Below are positions 24,661 to 32,877 of a stretch of DNA of 64,000 nucleotides, piece by piece. A program made the translations under genes and the position numbers. Every line of letters starts with the position of its first letter. Positions within the stretch are counted from its first letter, which is position 1. Under the pieces are notes generated by a model, which ran no database searches, was not told the DNA's origin, and saw nothing but the letters and a program-made list of their open reading frames with translations. This DNA comes from Myxococcales bacterium (GTDB lineage: Bacteria > Myxococcota_A > Polyangia > Polyangiales > JAFGIB01), in NCBI GenBank assembly GCA_029880325.1, contig JAOUOP010000010.1:62001-126000 (forward strand), written 5' to 3'.

Positions 24661-25436
24661 CGCCCCCCCCGAGCGCTGTCATCGATGCCCATGCGATTGA
24701 TCAACGTCGCCGCATAGGCCGCGCCAAAGCCGTTGTCGATGTTGACCACGGTCACCCCCGAAGCGCAGCTATTGAGCATCGACAGGAGCGCTGCGATGCC
24801 GCCAAAGGACGCGCCATAACCCACAGAGGTGGGCACCGCGATCACGGGCTTGTCCACCAGGCCGCCGACCACCGAAGCCAGTGCCCCTTCCATGCCCGCC
24901 ACCACGATCACCACGCTGGCCGCATCGAGCACCTCGCGCCGGCTCAGCAGGCGGTGGACGCCCGCGACACCGACGTCGAAGAGGCGAAGCACGGCGTTGC
25001 CGAGGGCGGTGGCCGTGATCGCCGCTTCCTCGGCCACCGGGATGTCGCTGGTGCCCCCGGTGACGACGGCGACGGGTCCGCGACCGCGCTCTTCGACTTT
25101 CGCGGGCTCGAGCCGCGCGGTGCGCGAGACCGGGTCGTAGCTCAGGCTTTCGAAGTGCTCGACCAGCGCCTTGCCGTGGTCTTCGGCCAGCCGCGTGATC
25201 AGCACGTTCTGTCCGCGGCTGGCGATCTCTCGCACGATGCCCTCGAGTTGCGCGAGCGTCTTGCCGGCCCCGAAGATCACCTCCGGAATACCGACCCGAA
25301 GGGCCCGATGGTGGTCGACGCTGGCGTAGCCCAGGTCCTTGAATGGCAGGTCCCGAAGCGCGCCCATGGCCGCGTCCACGTCCATGTTGCCGCCGCGAAC
25401 CTGTTCCAGAAGCTCTTTGAGTGATTTGGGATCCAC
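24657..25436 (-). CDS. larB: pyridinium-3,5-biscarboxylic acid mononucleotide synthase LarB
   Basis: This 259-residue protein aligns with LarB, which carboxylates nicotinic acid adenine dinucleotide and releases AMP in the first step of nickel-pincer cofactor synthesis. The N-terminal DHHRALRVGIPEVIFGAGKT is diagnostic. The C-terminal domain is related to PurE and contains VVTGGTSDIPVAEEA and AVPTSVGYGASFGG. The stop overlaps the larC start by four bases. The upstream gap (25437-25558) contains a perfect 14-bp palindrome that could be the operator of a larBC-phosphoesterase unit. The cofactor is used by lactate racemase and other LarA-like racemases, none of which is visible here. Confidence 0.92.
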   Translation of the reverse strand: MDPKSLKELLEQVRGGNMDVDAAMGALRDLPFKDLGYASVDHHRALRVGIPEVIFGAGKTLAQLEGIVREIASRGQNVLITRLAEDHGKALVEHFESLSYDPVSRTARLEPAKVEERGRGPVAVVTGGTSDIPVAEEAAITATALGNAVLRLFDVGVAGVHRLLSRREVLDAASVVIVVAGMEGALASVVGGLVDKPVIAVPTSVGYGASFGGIAALLSMLNSCASGVTVVNIDNGFGAAYAATLINRMGIDDSARGGR

Positions 25437-25476
25437 GAATTACCTCGGCCGCGATGTGTCCAAGGGCGCCCAGATT

Positions 25477-25490
25477 GCACCGATCGGTGC
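25477..25490. promoter_or_regulatory. 14-bp perfect palindrome upstream of larB
   Basis: The site GCACCGATCGGTGC lies 41-54 bases upstream of the larB start, in the 122-base gap behind thiL. It could be an operator for a metal- or cofactor-responsive dimeric regulator. GC-rich palindromes of this length can also occur by chance, so confidence is moderate. Confidence 0.4.
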
Positions 25491-25558
25491 TCTAGTACCG
25501 GCACCGCCGCTCCGGAAGCCTCCCTCCGCACCCGCAGGGGGTCAACCGGTCGCCGCGC

Positions 25559-26515
25559 TCAATCCGCAGCGAAGTGGCGGTATCCGCGGCGCGCTGGCGG
25601 CGCTCGCAGGCGTCCGCCGGCGTCCACAAGCCGCAGCCCTGGTTCGACTTCGACCCGCCCGATGGGCCTGGCCCAGTCGAAAGGCAGTCCTTCGGGGCCG
25701 CAGAAGAGCAGCTCGTAGTCCTCGCCGCCGGAAAGGGCCAACTCCAGCGGATCGAGTCCCAGCGCCGCCGCTTCCCGCGCCAGCCCCGCCGCCAGCGGCA
25801 GCGCCTCGAGCTCGACGGCAAAGCCCAGGCCCGAGGCCTCGGCCAGGTGTGAAAGGTCCTGCAGCAGGCCATCGGAGATGTCGATGCAGCAGCTGGCCAC
25901 GCCCGCCAGCGCCCGACCCTGCTCGAGCCGCGCCTTCGGCCTGCGCCAGTGGGCCACCGCCGCCGCCCGCTCGGGCGAAGTCGCTTCGCTTCCCGCCGCC
26001 AACAGTTCGCGACCCAGCGCCGCCGCCCCCAGGCGCCCGCCGACGTAGAGCCGCTCGCCAACGCGCGCGCCGGCCCGCGTCAGCGCCGCCCCGTCGACCT
26101 CCCCGATCACGGTGGTGCTGAGCGAAAGCTCCGAGCCCCGCGCCAGGTTGCCGCCTGCGACTTGGGCGCCAAAGGCTTCCTGCGCTTCGGCGATGCCGTC
26201 GGCGATGGCGTAGAGCGCCGCATCCTCGAAGTCCGCAGGCGCGATCAACGCGACCAGGGCGGCCCGTGGCCTGGCCCCCATGGCGGCCAAGTCGCTGAGC
26301 GCCGCCGCAAACGCGCGGTAGCCCACGTCGGCAAACGAAAGCCAGCGCAGGTCGAAGTGCACGCCCTCGACGGCGGAGTCCACGCTGAGCACCACCGCCC
26401 CCGAAAAGGCTTCCAGCACCGCGGCGTCATCGCCGATGTCCACTCGAAGCCGCGGCGCCGGGCCGGCCCTGAGCCGCCGCCGGATCTCGGCGATGCGCTC
26501 GAATTCATCCGCCAC
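25559..26515 (-). CDS. thiL: thiamine-monophosphate kinase
   Basis: This 318-residue protein matches ThiL, which phosphorylates thiamine monophosphate to the active diphosphate with ATP. Visible motifs are GDDAAVL near residue 28 (metal and nucleotide binding), DSAVEGVHFD, ALSDLAAMGARPRAAL, the Gly-rich VAGGNLARG and the C-terminal SGGEDYELLF. All are characteristic of the PurM/ThiL fold. It starts 12 bases after the PocR-kinase gene and is probably cotranscribed with it and the GTPase; the link is likely positional, not functional. Other thiamine genes are absent. Length is normal. Confidence 0.9.
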   Translation of the reverse strand: MADEFERIAEIRRRLRAGPAPRLRVDIGDDAAVLEAFSGAVVLSVDSAVEGVHFDLRWLSFADVGYRAFAAALSDLAAMGARPRAALVALIAPADFEDAALYAIADGIAEAQEAFGAQVAGGNLARGSELSLSTTVIGEVDGAALTRAGARVGERLYVGGRLGAAALGRELLAAGSEATSPERAAAVAHWRRPKARLEQGRALAGVASCCIDISDGLLQDLSHLAEASGLGFAVELEALPLAAGLAREAAALGLDPLELALSGGEDYELLFCGPEGLPFDWARPIGRVEVEPGLRLVDAGGRLRAPPARRGYRHFAAD

Positions 26516-26527
26516 CGCGCCGCTCTC

Positions 26528-27940
26528 TCAGTCGGGGTCGGGTGGGGCCTGCGGGATGGTCACGATAAAAGTGGTGCCGTGCCCGAGTTCGCTCTCGATG
26601 TGGATGGCGCCGTGGTGGGCCTCCACCAGATTCTTGGCGATGGACAGCCCCAGGCCCGCTCCGCCAAACTCCCGGGTCGAGCCGCCGTCGACTTGATAGA
26701 AGGCGTCGAAGATGCGCTCTGCCTGGTCTTCTGCGATGCCGATGCCGTTGTCGCGCACGCGGAACTCGATGGCCGGCTCCGGTGCCATCATCAGCGCCGC
26801 GCCGAAGCCGTCGTCGAGCTCTTCGTCGTGGAAGCTGGTCTCGACGGCCATCGCCTCCAGGTCCACGCGGCCTCCACTGGGAGTGAATTTGATGGCATTG
26901 CCGGCCAGGTTGATCAGGATCTGGCGCAGGCGCACGGGATCGGCCTGCATGTAGGGGGTGTCGTCGCCGCAGTAGACCTCGAGCCTGATGCCCTTGCGCT
27001 CGGCTTCGGGATGGTAGGTCTCGCGCACCTCGGCCAGGATCGCGCGCGGATCGACCATCTCGAGTTCGATGTTGAGCTGACCGCGCTCGAGCTTGTTGAG
27101 GTCGAGCAGGCTCGTGATCAAGCTCAGGAGCAACTCGCCCTTGGTGCGAATGGTCTCCACGAAGCCGGCCTGCTCCTCGCTGAGGTCGCCGGCGATGCCG
27201 GTCTGCAGCATCTCGGAGTAGCCGATGATCGAGGTCAGCGGGGTGCGTAACTCGTGGCTGACGGTGGCCAGGAAATTCGACTTGAGGCGGTCGAGCTCCT
27301 TGAGCTTGTCGTAGGCCTCCTGCAAGCGGGCGTTGCGCTCGGCCAGCTCGCGGTAGTTCTCGCGCACGGTGGCCAGGTGCATGGCGCTGGTCAGGTGCGC
27401 GCGATGGCCCGAGAAGAGGATCAGGTCGAGCACGCCGCGCAGGTGGGCGGCGATGCGCTCGGCGGTGGCCGGCCGCACGCGCGGCATTTCCAACAGGGCT
27501 GCCCGCGCGCGACCGGGGTCGACCTTGGGATCGATCTGCAGCATCGCCTCGGGTGGCGCCTTCACGTCCGAGGGGATGAAGGGGCCGATGACGATGCGCC
27601 CCAGGCGGCGGTCGTCGTAGATGATCGGGACCACATGGTAGACCGCGCCCGAGAAGCAGGGATGCACGACGGTGGTGGCTTCGGGCACGATGCCCTGCAC
27701 TTCTTCCACGATTGCCGCGCAGGCGATGCGCCCCTCGCCCAGGCTGTTGACGTAGCGGCACAGGCTGCGCTCCTCGTGCACGTTGGCCAGGAGCGAGCCG
27801 CGGGCCGAAAAGACGCGAATCGAAAGCCCGAAGAGGTCGAAAAACGAGCGGCAGACCTCGCGCAACGACTCGCGGTCGATCAGGTCTTCGAGATTCGCAA
27901 TCTCGCCGTGGTGTAGATCGGCCGTATTCGGATCGCTCAT
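26528..27940 (-). CDS. PocR-domain sensor histidine kinase
   Basis: This 470-residue soluble kinase has an N-terminal PocR ligand-binding domain (about 15-125), with the conserved cysteines C61, C74 and C95 and the closing LGRIVIGPFIPSD. A helical connector (150-215) leads to the phosphotransfer helix with H229 in ATVSHELRTPL, and then to a complete ATPase domain (NLAGNAIKFTPSG, DNGIGI, FDAFYQVD, GAGLGLSI). PocR domains sense small molecules, probably in the cytoplasm. The gene overlaps the MglA-like GTPase gene by four bases, so the two are translationally coupled and may act in one signalling route. No response regulator is adjacent. Confidence 0.9.
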   Translation of the reverse strand: MSDPNTADLHHGEIANLEDLIDRESLREVCRSFFDLFGLSIRVFSARGSLLANVHEERSLCRYVNSLGEGRIACAAIVEEVQGIVPEATTVVHPCFSGAVYHVVPIIYDDRRLGRIVIGPFIPSDVKAPPEAMLQIDPKVDPGRARAALLEMPRVRPATAERIAAHLRGVLDLILFSGHRAHLTSAMHLATVRENYRELAERNARLQEAYDKLKELDRLKSNFLATVSHELRTPLTSIIGYSEMLQTGIAGDLSEEQAGFVETIRTKGELLLSLITSLLDLNKLERGQLNIELEMVDPRAILAEVRETYHPEAERKGIRLEVYCGDDTPYMQADPVRLRQILINLAGNAIKFTPSGGRVDLEAMAVETSFHDEELDDGFGAALMMAPEPAIEFRVRDNGIGIAEDQAERIFDAFYQVDGGSTREFGGAGLGLSIAKNLVEAHHGAIHIESELGHGTTFIVTIPQAPPDPD

Positions 27941-28611
27941 GGGCCGGCCGCCTCGGTCCCCCTCGCGAATCGTTTGCGCAGGTCTTCGACGACCTCCGTG
28001 TGGCTGAGCCCGAAGCGTTCATCGAGCGCGTGTTCGCGCTCGAGATGGGCCCAGGTGACCTCCAGCAGGGCCATGAAGGTCTCGAGTACGCCGGTGCCGT
28101 GGGTGGCCGTGGCCAGGATGGTCGGCTCTTTGCCCTTGGCCGCCATGCGCATGATCTCTTCTTCGCCGCGGATATTGGGCAGGTCGCGCTTGTTGTATTG
28201 GATGACCAGGGGCATGCGAGCCGGGTCCAGGCCGTTGTCCCGCAGGTTCTTGCGCAGGTCCTTGAAGGAGGCCTGGTTGGCGCGCACCTCCTGGGTCTGG
28301 GAGTCGGCGATGAAGGCCACGCCGTCGGCGCCCTGCAGCACCAGCTTGCGCGTGGAGTTGTGGATGACCTGGCCGGGGACGGTGAAAAGTTTGATGCGCA
28401 CCGTCAGGCCAGACTTGGTGCTGAAACTCAGGGGCAGGAGGTCGAAGAAGAGCGTGCGGTCGTCTCGGGTCTCCAGGGTCATCAGGCGCCCGCGGCCCTC
28501 GGGATTGAGGAGCCGGTGGATCGCCTGCAGGTTGGTGGTCTTCCCGCTGAGCGCCGGCCCGTAATAGACGAGCTTGACCGTCAGCTCGCGGGTTTGGAAG
28601 TCGAGTTGCAC
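27937..28611 (-). CDS. MglA-like small Ras-family GTPase
   Basis: This 224-residue GTPase belongs to the bacterial MglA/SofG-type group. The P-loop is GPALSGKTT (18-26), the switch II region reads TVPGQ (77-81) in the MglA manner, and NKRD (140-143) specifies guanine. Like MglA, it has a Pro/Gly-containing switch in place of the classical DxxG. A C-terminal helical tail of about 30 residues extends beyond the fold. MglA proteins set cell polarity and motility in myxobacteria together with an MglB GAP. No MglB-like (roadblock) gene is adjacent, so the regulator is elsewhere or replaced by the cotranscribed PocR kinase. It is the first gene of the leftward operon. Confidence 0.88.
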   Translation of the reverse strand: MQLDFQTRELTVKLVYYGPALSGKTTNLQAIHRLLNPEGRGRLMTLETRDDRTLFFDLLPLSFSTKSGLTVRIKLFTVPGQVIHNSTRKLVLQGADGVAFIADSQTQEVRANQASFKDLRKNLRDNGLDPARMPLVIQYNKRDLPNIRGEEEIMRMAAKGKEPTILATATHGTGVLETFMALLEVTWAHLEREHALDERFGLSHTEVVEDLRKRFARGTEAAGP

Positions 28612-28769
28612 ATGGCTCTCCTGCGGACGTCCTCTAACGCGCCGTTATCACTTGAGAAGTTTAAGGGACGGCGATCGGCGGGCGCAAGATGAACATCGAG
28701 CGCCTGGCGGCATTGGGGTGCGGTGGAAGTGCCTTTGGCGGGCTTCCGTTCCATCTGTATCCGATAATT

Positions 28770-28785
28770 TGTTCAGCCCTGAACA
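28770..28785. promoter_or_regulatory. palindrome TGTTCAG-CC-CTGAACA
   Basis: A 7+2+7 perfect dyad in the 417-base gap between the divergent GTPase operon and the dcw cluster (28612-29028). It lies about 160 bases from the GTPase start and 140 bases before the mraZ -35, so it could serve either. The half-site GTTCAG resembles the right half of the LexA motif reported for Myxococcus, but the overall shape differs. The remaining gap shows no gene. Confidence 0.45.
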
Positions 28786-28923
28786 GGACGTGGGGCCAAA
28801 TGGCACGCGCGGAGCCAGGTGGCAAAGCGCCGCTGGCATCCCAGGGATCACCCGATCCCACAAGTAGCCCCCGGATTCCCCTAAAACCCTGAAATATCCG
28901 CTACTTGGGCGCCGGAAAAGAAG

Positions 28924-28953
28924 TTGACACCGGATTGTCGATCCCCGTAGCTT
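28924..28953 (+). promoter_or_regulatory. sigma70-like promoter of the dcw cluster
   Basis: A perfect TTGACA at 28924-28929 is followed after 18 bases by TAGCTT (28948-28953), which matches TATAAT at three positions. It lies directly before the MraZ-box repeats and 76-105 bases upstream of the mraZ start. Confidence 0.6.
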
Positions 28954-28960
28954 CGGGTCG

Positions 28961-28990
28961 AAGTGGTAAGAAGTGCCAAGAAGTGCCTAA
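28961..28990 (+). promoter_or_regulatory. three MraZ-box repeats
   Basis: Three head-to-tail 10-bp units, each beginning AAGTG (28961, 28971, 28981), lie just downstream of the predicted -10 and 39-68 bases before mraZ. MraZ binds tandem GTG-containing 10-bp repeats in its own promoter in E. coli and mollicutes, so autoregulation of the cluster is expected. Confidence 0.75.
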
Positions 28991-29028
28991 TGCTCTCAAT
29001 GACACGCCCAGGGCGTGCGGGTTGAAGT

Positions 29029-29481
29029 GTGTTTCGGGGACGCTACGAGCACGCGATCGACGGTAAGGGGCGCACCTCGCTGCCGTCACGTTTCCGGGAG
29101 GTTCTGTCCGCCCGTGGCGACAGTCGCATCATCGTGACGACCGGCCTCGAGCCCTGCTTGGCCGTCTATCCGCTGGCCGAGTGGGTGGCCTTTGAAGAGG
29201 AGCTGCAGGCGCGTTCCACCTTCGAGGAAGCGGTGGCCCTCTTGCGCCGCATCTACGTCTCGGGCGCCATCGAGTGCGAGCTCGACAAGATGGGGCGGCT
29301 GCTGATCCCGGCGCCCCTGCGCAAGCACGCCAACCTACAGCGCGAGGCGCTATGGGTGGGCATGGGCAGCTATGTGGAGCTCTGGGACAAGGCCGCCTTC
29401 GACAGCCTGCGCGCCGAGGTCCTGGCCGATGCCGCAAAGCGCCAGGAAATCGCCAAACGCCTCGCGGAGCTGGGCCTATGA
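29029..29481 (+). CDS. mraZ: transcriptional regulator MraZ
   Basis: This 150-residue protein has two SpoVT/AbrB-like halves. The first is FRGRYEHAIDGKGRTSLPSRFR with the DxKGR motif; the second is GAIECELDKMGRLLIPAPLR with the same motif. MraZ forms a ring-shaped oligomer that binds tandem boxes and modulates transcription of the dcw cluster. It begins with GTG at 29029, chosen because FRGRYEH is the conserved N-terminus. The last bases overlap the rsmH start (ATGA). It is the first gene of the division and wall cluster and has three candidate boxes upstream. Confidence 0.95.
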   Translation: MFRGRYEHAIDGKGRTSLPSRFREVLSARGDSRIIVTTGLEPCLAVYPLAEWVAFEEELQARSTFEEAVALLRRIYVSGAIECELDKMGRLLIPAPLRKHANLQREALWVGMGSYVELWDKAAFDSLRAEVLADAAKRQEIAKRLAELGL

Positions 29482-30443
29482 GCACGGACTTCGCCCACAT
29501 CACGGTGCTCTGCCGGGAGGCCATCGAGGCCATCGCGCCCCACGCCGGCGGTTTTTACGCCGACGCCACGGCCGGTGGCGGCGGTCATTCGGCGGCCGTG
29601 CTCGAGGCCAGCGCGCCCGATGGACGCGTCCTGGCCATCGACCGCGACCCGCGGGCGGTGCAGGCGGCACGGGCGCGGCTAGAGCCCTATGGTGCGCGGG
29701 CGCTGGTGGTTCACGGTGAGTTTTCCGACCTGCCGGTGCTCTTGCGCGAGGCCGGCGCCAGTACCGTCGACGGTCTGGTGGCCGACCTCGGAGTCAGCTC
29801 GCCCCAGCTCGACGCCGCCGAGCGCGGCTTTTCCTTCGCCGCCGCCGGACCCCTCGACATGCGCATGGACAGCGAGCACGGCGAGTCGTTGGCGGAGCTG
29901 CTCGAGCGCGTCGACGAAGCCGAGCTCGCCGACATCCTTCACGACTACGGTGAGGAGCGGCGGGCCCGCGCCGTGGCGCGCTCGATCCTGCGCGCCCGCG
30001 ATCGCGGTGAGCTAAGCGATACCACCGACCTGCGCCGCGCCATCGTGCGCGTGCTGGGCCCGCGCCGTGGCCGCATCGATCCGGCCACCCGCAGCTTCCA
30101 GGGGCTGCGCATCGCGGTCAACCGCGAGTTGGACCAGCTCGACGCCCTGCTCGCGGCCCTGCCCGAGTTGCTGTCCGACGAGGCGGTGGCGGCTATCATC
30201 TCCTTTCACTCGCTCGAGGACCGCCGTGTGAAGTGGGCCTTCCGCGAGGAGCCGCGTCTTGCGCCTTTGACCAAGCGCCCGCAGATGGCCGGCGAGGCCG
30301 AGTGCGCCGAAAACCCCCGCGCGCGTAGCGCCAAGCTGCGTGCGGCCCGCCGGCTACCGAGGGCGCGGGATGAGGAGCTGGCCGCCCAGGCTGCCCAGGC
30401 TGCCCAGAGCGCTGGGCCCGCGGGCGGAAGGTGGCGCCCATGA
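29478..30443 (+). CDS. rsmH: 16S rRNA (cytosine1402-N4)-methyltransferase
   Basis: This 321-residue enzyme, formerly MraW, methylates N4 of C1402 in 16S rRNA using S-adenosylmethionine. The N-terminal HITVLCREAIEAI and the SAM-binding DATAGGGGHS are present. DRDPRAVQAA, GLVADLGVSSPQLD and DMRMD follow, and later FQGLRIAVNREL and ISFHSLEDRRVK. All conserved blocks are intact. The C-terminal 25 residues are Ala/Gln-rich and lineage specific. Start and stop overlap mraZ and ftsL by four bases each, indicating translational coupling. Confidence 0.95.
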   Translation: MSTDFAHITVLCREAIEAIAPHAGGFYADATAGGGGHSAAVLEASAPDGRVLAIDRDPRAVQAARARLEPYGARALVVHGEFSDLPVLLREAGASTVDGLVADLGVSSPQLDAAERGFSFAAAGPLDMRMDSEHGESLAELLERVDEAELADILHDYGEERRARAVARSILRARDRGELSDTTDLRRAIVRVLGPRRGRIDPATRSFQGLRIAVNRELDQLDALLAALPELLSDEAVAAIISFHSLEDRRVKWAFREEPRLAPLTKRPQMAGEAECAENPRARSAKLRAARRLPRARDEELAAQAAQAAQSAGPAGGRWRP

Positions 30444-30748
30444 AGGCACGCTTTTTGGCGCTGTGGACGGCGGCGGTGCTGGCGACGGCGGCGGCCCTGA
30501 TCGTGCACCTGACGCTGCGCTTTGAAACGGTGCGTCTCGGCTATGACGTGGGCGATGCCCGCCGCCAGCAGCGCGCTCTGGTGGAGTCGCGGCGGCTTCT
30601 GGCGCTGGAGGCCGCGGCGCTCAGCGAGCCCGATCGCGTCGAGACCGTGGCGCGCGGTGCCTTTCAAATGGACGTGGCCAAGCCGCCGCAGATCGTGGAC
30701 ATGAATCGCAGCCGGCGCTCGCGGCGGTTGTCGGGGGGCACGCGATGA
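30440..30748 (+). CDS. ftsL: cell division protein FtsL
   Basis: This 102-residue bitopic membrane protein has one hydrophobic segment (about 7-24). An extracytoplasmic helix (about 25-75) has a heptad-like spacing expected of the FtsL coiled coil that pairs with FtsB. The C-terminus is basic. The call rests on length, topology and position between rsmH and ftsI, since FtsL is poorly conserved in sequence. The ATG at 30440 overlaps the rsmH stop; a GTG nine bases upstream in frame is less likely. It would recruit FtsQ and FtsB and activate FtsW-FtsI at the septum. Confidence 0.85.
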   Translation: MKARFLALWTAAVLATAAALIVHLTLRFETVRLGYDVGDARRQQRALVESRRLLALEAAALSEPDRVETVARGAFQMDVAKPPQIVDMNRSRRSRRLSGGTR

Positions 30749-32877
30749 GAAACCTCGATCCGCGCCGCGCCCGCTTCATGCGCATGCGCATTGCACTGCT
30801 TTCGCTCCTGCTCTTCGCCGGTGCCTTCACGGTGCTGCGCCGAGGCTACGACCTGCAGGTCACGCGCGCCCCTGAGCTGCGGCAGATGGCCGAAGAGCAA
30901 TACCTGCGCGACGTGCAGCTGGCGCCCAAGCGCGGCACCATCGTCGACCGAAACGGCGCCGAGCTGGCGGTGAGCGTGAACGTCGATAGCGTCTATGCCA
31001 ACCCGCGCAAGCTGCACAAGGCGGGGCTCGACCCGATCGCCATCGCCGGCCGGCTGTCGTCGCTGCTCGGCGTCGACGCCGAAGTGATCGCGCGGCGCTT
31101 GGCCTCGAAGCGCTACTTCGTCTGGATCAAGCGCCGCGTCTCGCCCACCGAGAGCAAGGCGGTGGCTTCCCTGCGCCTTCAGGGCATCGAGCTCACCTCC
31201 GAGAGCCGGCGTTTCTATCCCAATCGTAGCCTTGCCTCGCAGTTGATCGGTGTGGCCAACGTGGATGGCAAGGGCGTGGCGGGGCTCGAGCTGATGCTGG
31301 ACGACCGCCTGCGTGGGTCTTCCGAGCCGGTGCCGGCGATCCGCGATAGCTCCGGCGCAGTGGTTTTCTCCGAGCAGCTCTTCGACGATCGCGCCGCTCG
31401 CGGCGACGACGTCACGCTCACCATCGACCGCACCCTCCAGCGCATCGCCGAGCGCGAACTCGAACTCACAGTCAAAACCTTCGAGGCCCGTCACGGCTCG
31501 GTGGTGGTGCTCGATCCGCAGAGCGGCGAGATCCTGGCCATGGCCAGCTATCCGAGCTTCAACCCCAACGACCCCGGCAGCGCTCCGGTGGCCCATCGCC
31601 GCAGCCGTGCGGTCACCGACGTCTTCGAGCCGGGTTCGACGATCAAGCCCTTCACCGTGGCTGGCGCCCTGGCCGGAGGCGCCGTGCGCCCCGACGAGGA
31701 GATCGATTGCGAAGACGGCATGATGTACATCGCCGACGACAAGATCCACGACACCCACCACTGGGAACGCCTGACGCCGGGCAAGATCCTCGCCTACTCG
31801 AGCAATATCGGCACCGCCAAGATCGGCATGGCCATGGGCAAGCGGCGCCTCTACCGCACGCTGCGCAACTTCGGCTTCGGCCGCGTACCGCGCCTGGGGC
31901 TGCCGGGCGAGGTCAGCGGCATCCTGCGGCACTACAAGAAGTGGTACGACCTGGACGCGGCCACCATTTCCTTCGGGCAGGGCATGAGCGCCACCACGAT
32001 TCAGCTGGCGGCAGCCATGGGTGCACTCGCCAATAACGGCAAGTTGATGGAGCCGATTTTAGTCAAGCGGGTTACCGATGCGCGCGGGCAGGTGGTCGAA
32101 GAAGCGCTGCCCCGGGTGCGCCGCCAGGTGGTTCCCAAGTGGGCCGCGCGCCTGGTCTCCGACATGCTCGTCGCCGTCACCGGTGAGGGTGGCACCGGCG
32201 AGGAGGCCGCCATCGACGGCTACCTGGTGGCGGGCAAGACCGGCACCGCCCAGAAAGCCGACTACCGCCGCGGTGGCTACGCCGAAGGCAAGTGGACAGC
32301 CAACTTCGTGGGCTTCGCGCCGGCGCGCAATCCGGCGGTGGTCACGGCCGTGGTCATCGACGAGCCCCTGATCGCCCACGCCGGTGGCAAGGTGGCCGGG
32401 CCGGCCTTTCGACGTATCACCGAGGCGAGCCTGAGGCATCTGGGTGTGGTGGCCGACGCGCCGCGGGCGGCCGAGGTGGCCAAAAGGCCCAAGCGCGAAA
32501 AGGCCCAAGACGGGGCCCTCGTCGCGGAGGCGGAGGCCGAGGACGATGCTCAGGAGCCGACGGTGCCCGTCGTGGTGGAGCTATCCGAGGGTGAAGTGCT
32601 GGTCCCCGATCTGGCGGGTCAGACGGCGCGGGCTGCCTTTGCCGCAGCGCGCGCTGCGGGCGTGGAGCTAAGGCTTCAGGGCAGCGGCGTGGTGGTTTCG
32701 CAGCAGCCGGCTGCCAACACCGCCATCGCCCAGGGACAGCCCGTCTCGGTGCTGCTGGCCGCGCCCGATCACGTGCGCGGCGAACCGGTCGGGCCGGCGA
32801 ACGCGGATGTGGGCGCGCCAGCCGCGGCGGTCGAGGTGAAGCTGGCGGCGGCGGTCGCGGGGGGCGACGGTGACTGA
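30745..32877 (+). CDS. ftsI: septal transpeptidase FtsI (PBP3) with PASTA domain
   Basis: This 710-residue class B penicillin-binding protein has a short cytoplasmic start, one membrane helix (about 15-31) and a pedestal domain beginning RGTIVDRNGAELAVS. The transpeptidase domain has the nucleophile S298 in STIK, SSN at 352-354 and KTGT at 498-501, so it is complete. An acidic linker leads to a C-terminal PASTA domain (about 615-675, starting VPDLAGQTARAA) and an Ala/Val-rich tail. PASTA-bearing division transpeptidases are usual in Gram-positives and some delta-proteobacteria. It cross-links septal peptidoglycan with FtsW. It overlaps ftsL by four and murE by eight bases. Confidence 0.95.
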   Translation: MRNLDPRRARFMRMRIALLSLLLFAGAFTVLRRGYDLQVTRAPELRQMAEEQYLRDVQLAPKRGTIVDRNGAELAVSVNVDSVYANPRKLHKAGLDPIAIAGRLSSLLGVDAEVIARRLASKRYFVWIKRRVSPTESKAVASLRLQGIELTSESRRFYPNRSLASQLIGVANVDGKGVAGLELMLDDRLRGSSEPVPAIRDSSGAVVFSEQLFDDRAARGDDVTLTIDRTLQRIAERELELTVKTFEARHGSVVVLDPQSGEILAMASYPSFNPNDPGSAPVAHRRSRAVTDVFEPGSTIKPFTVAGALAGGAVRPDEEIDCEDGMMYIADDKIHDTHHWERLTPGKILAYSSNIGTAKIGMAMGKRRLYRTLRNFGFGRVPRLGLPGEVSGILRHYKKWYDLDAATISFGQGMSATTIQLAAAMGALANNGKLMEPILVKRVTDARGQVVEEALPRVRRQVVPKWAARLVSDMLVAVTGEGGTGEEAAIDGYLVAGKTGTAQKADYRRGGYAEGKWTANFVGFAPARNPAVVTAVVIDEPLIAHAGGKVAGPAFRRITEASLRHLGVVADAPRAAEVAKRPKREKAQDGALVAEAEAEDDAQEPTVPVVVELSEGEVLVPDLAGQTARAAFAAARAAGVELRLQGSGVVVSQQPAANTAIAQGQPVSVLLAAPDHVRGEPVGPANADVGAPAAAVEVKLAAAVAGGDGD

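Noticed and set aside
25949..27250. Plus-strand frame of 433 codons
   Set aside because: It is antisense to thiL and the PocR kinase, both of which have complete family motifs.
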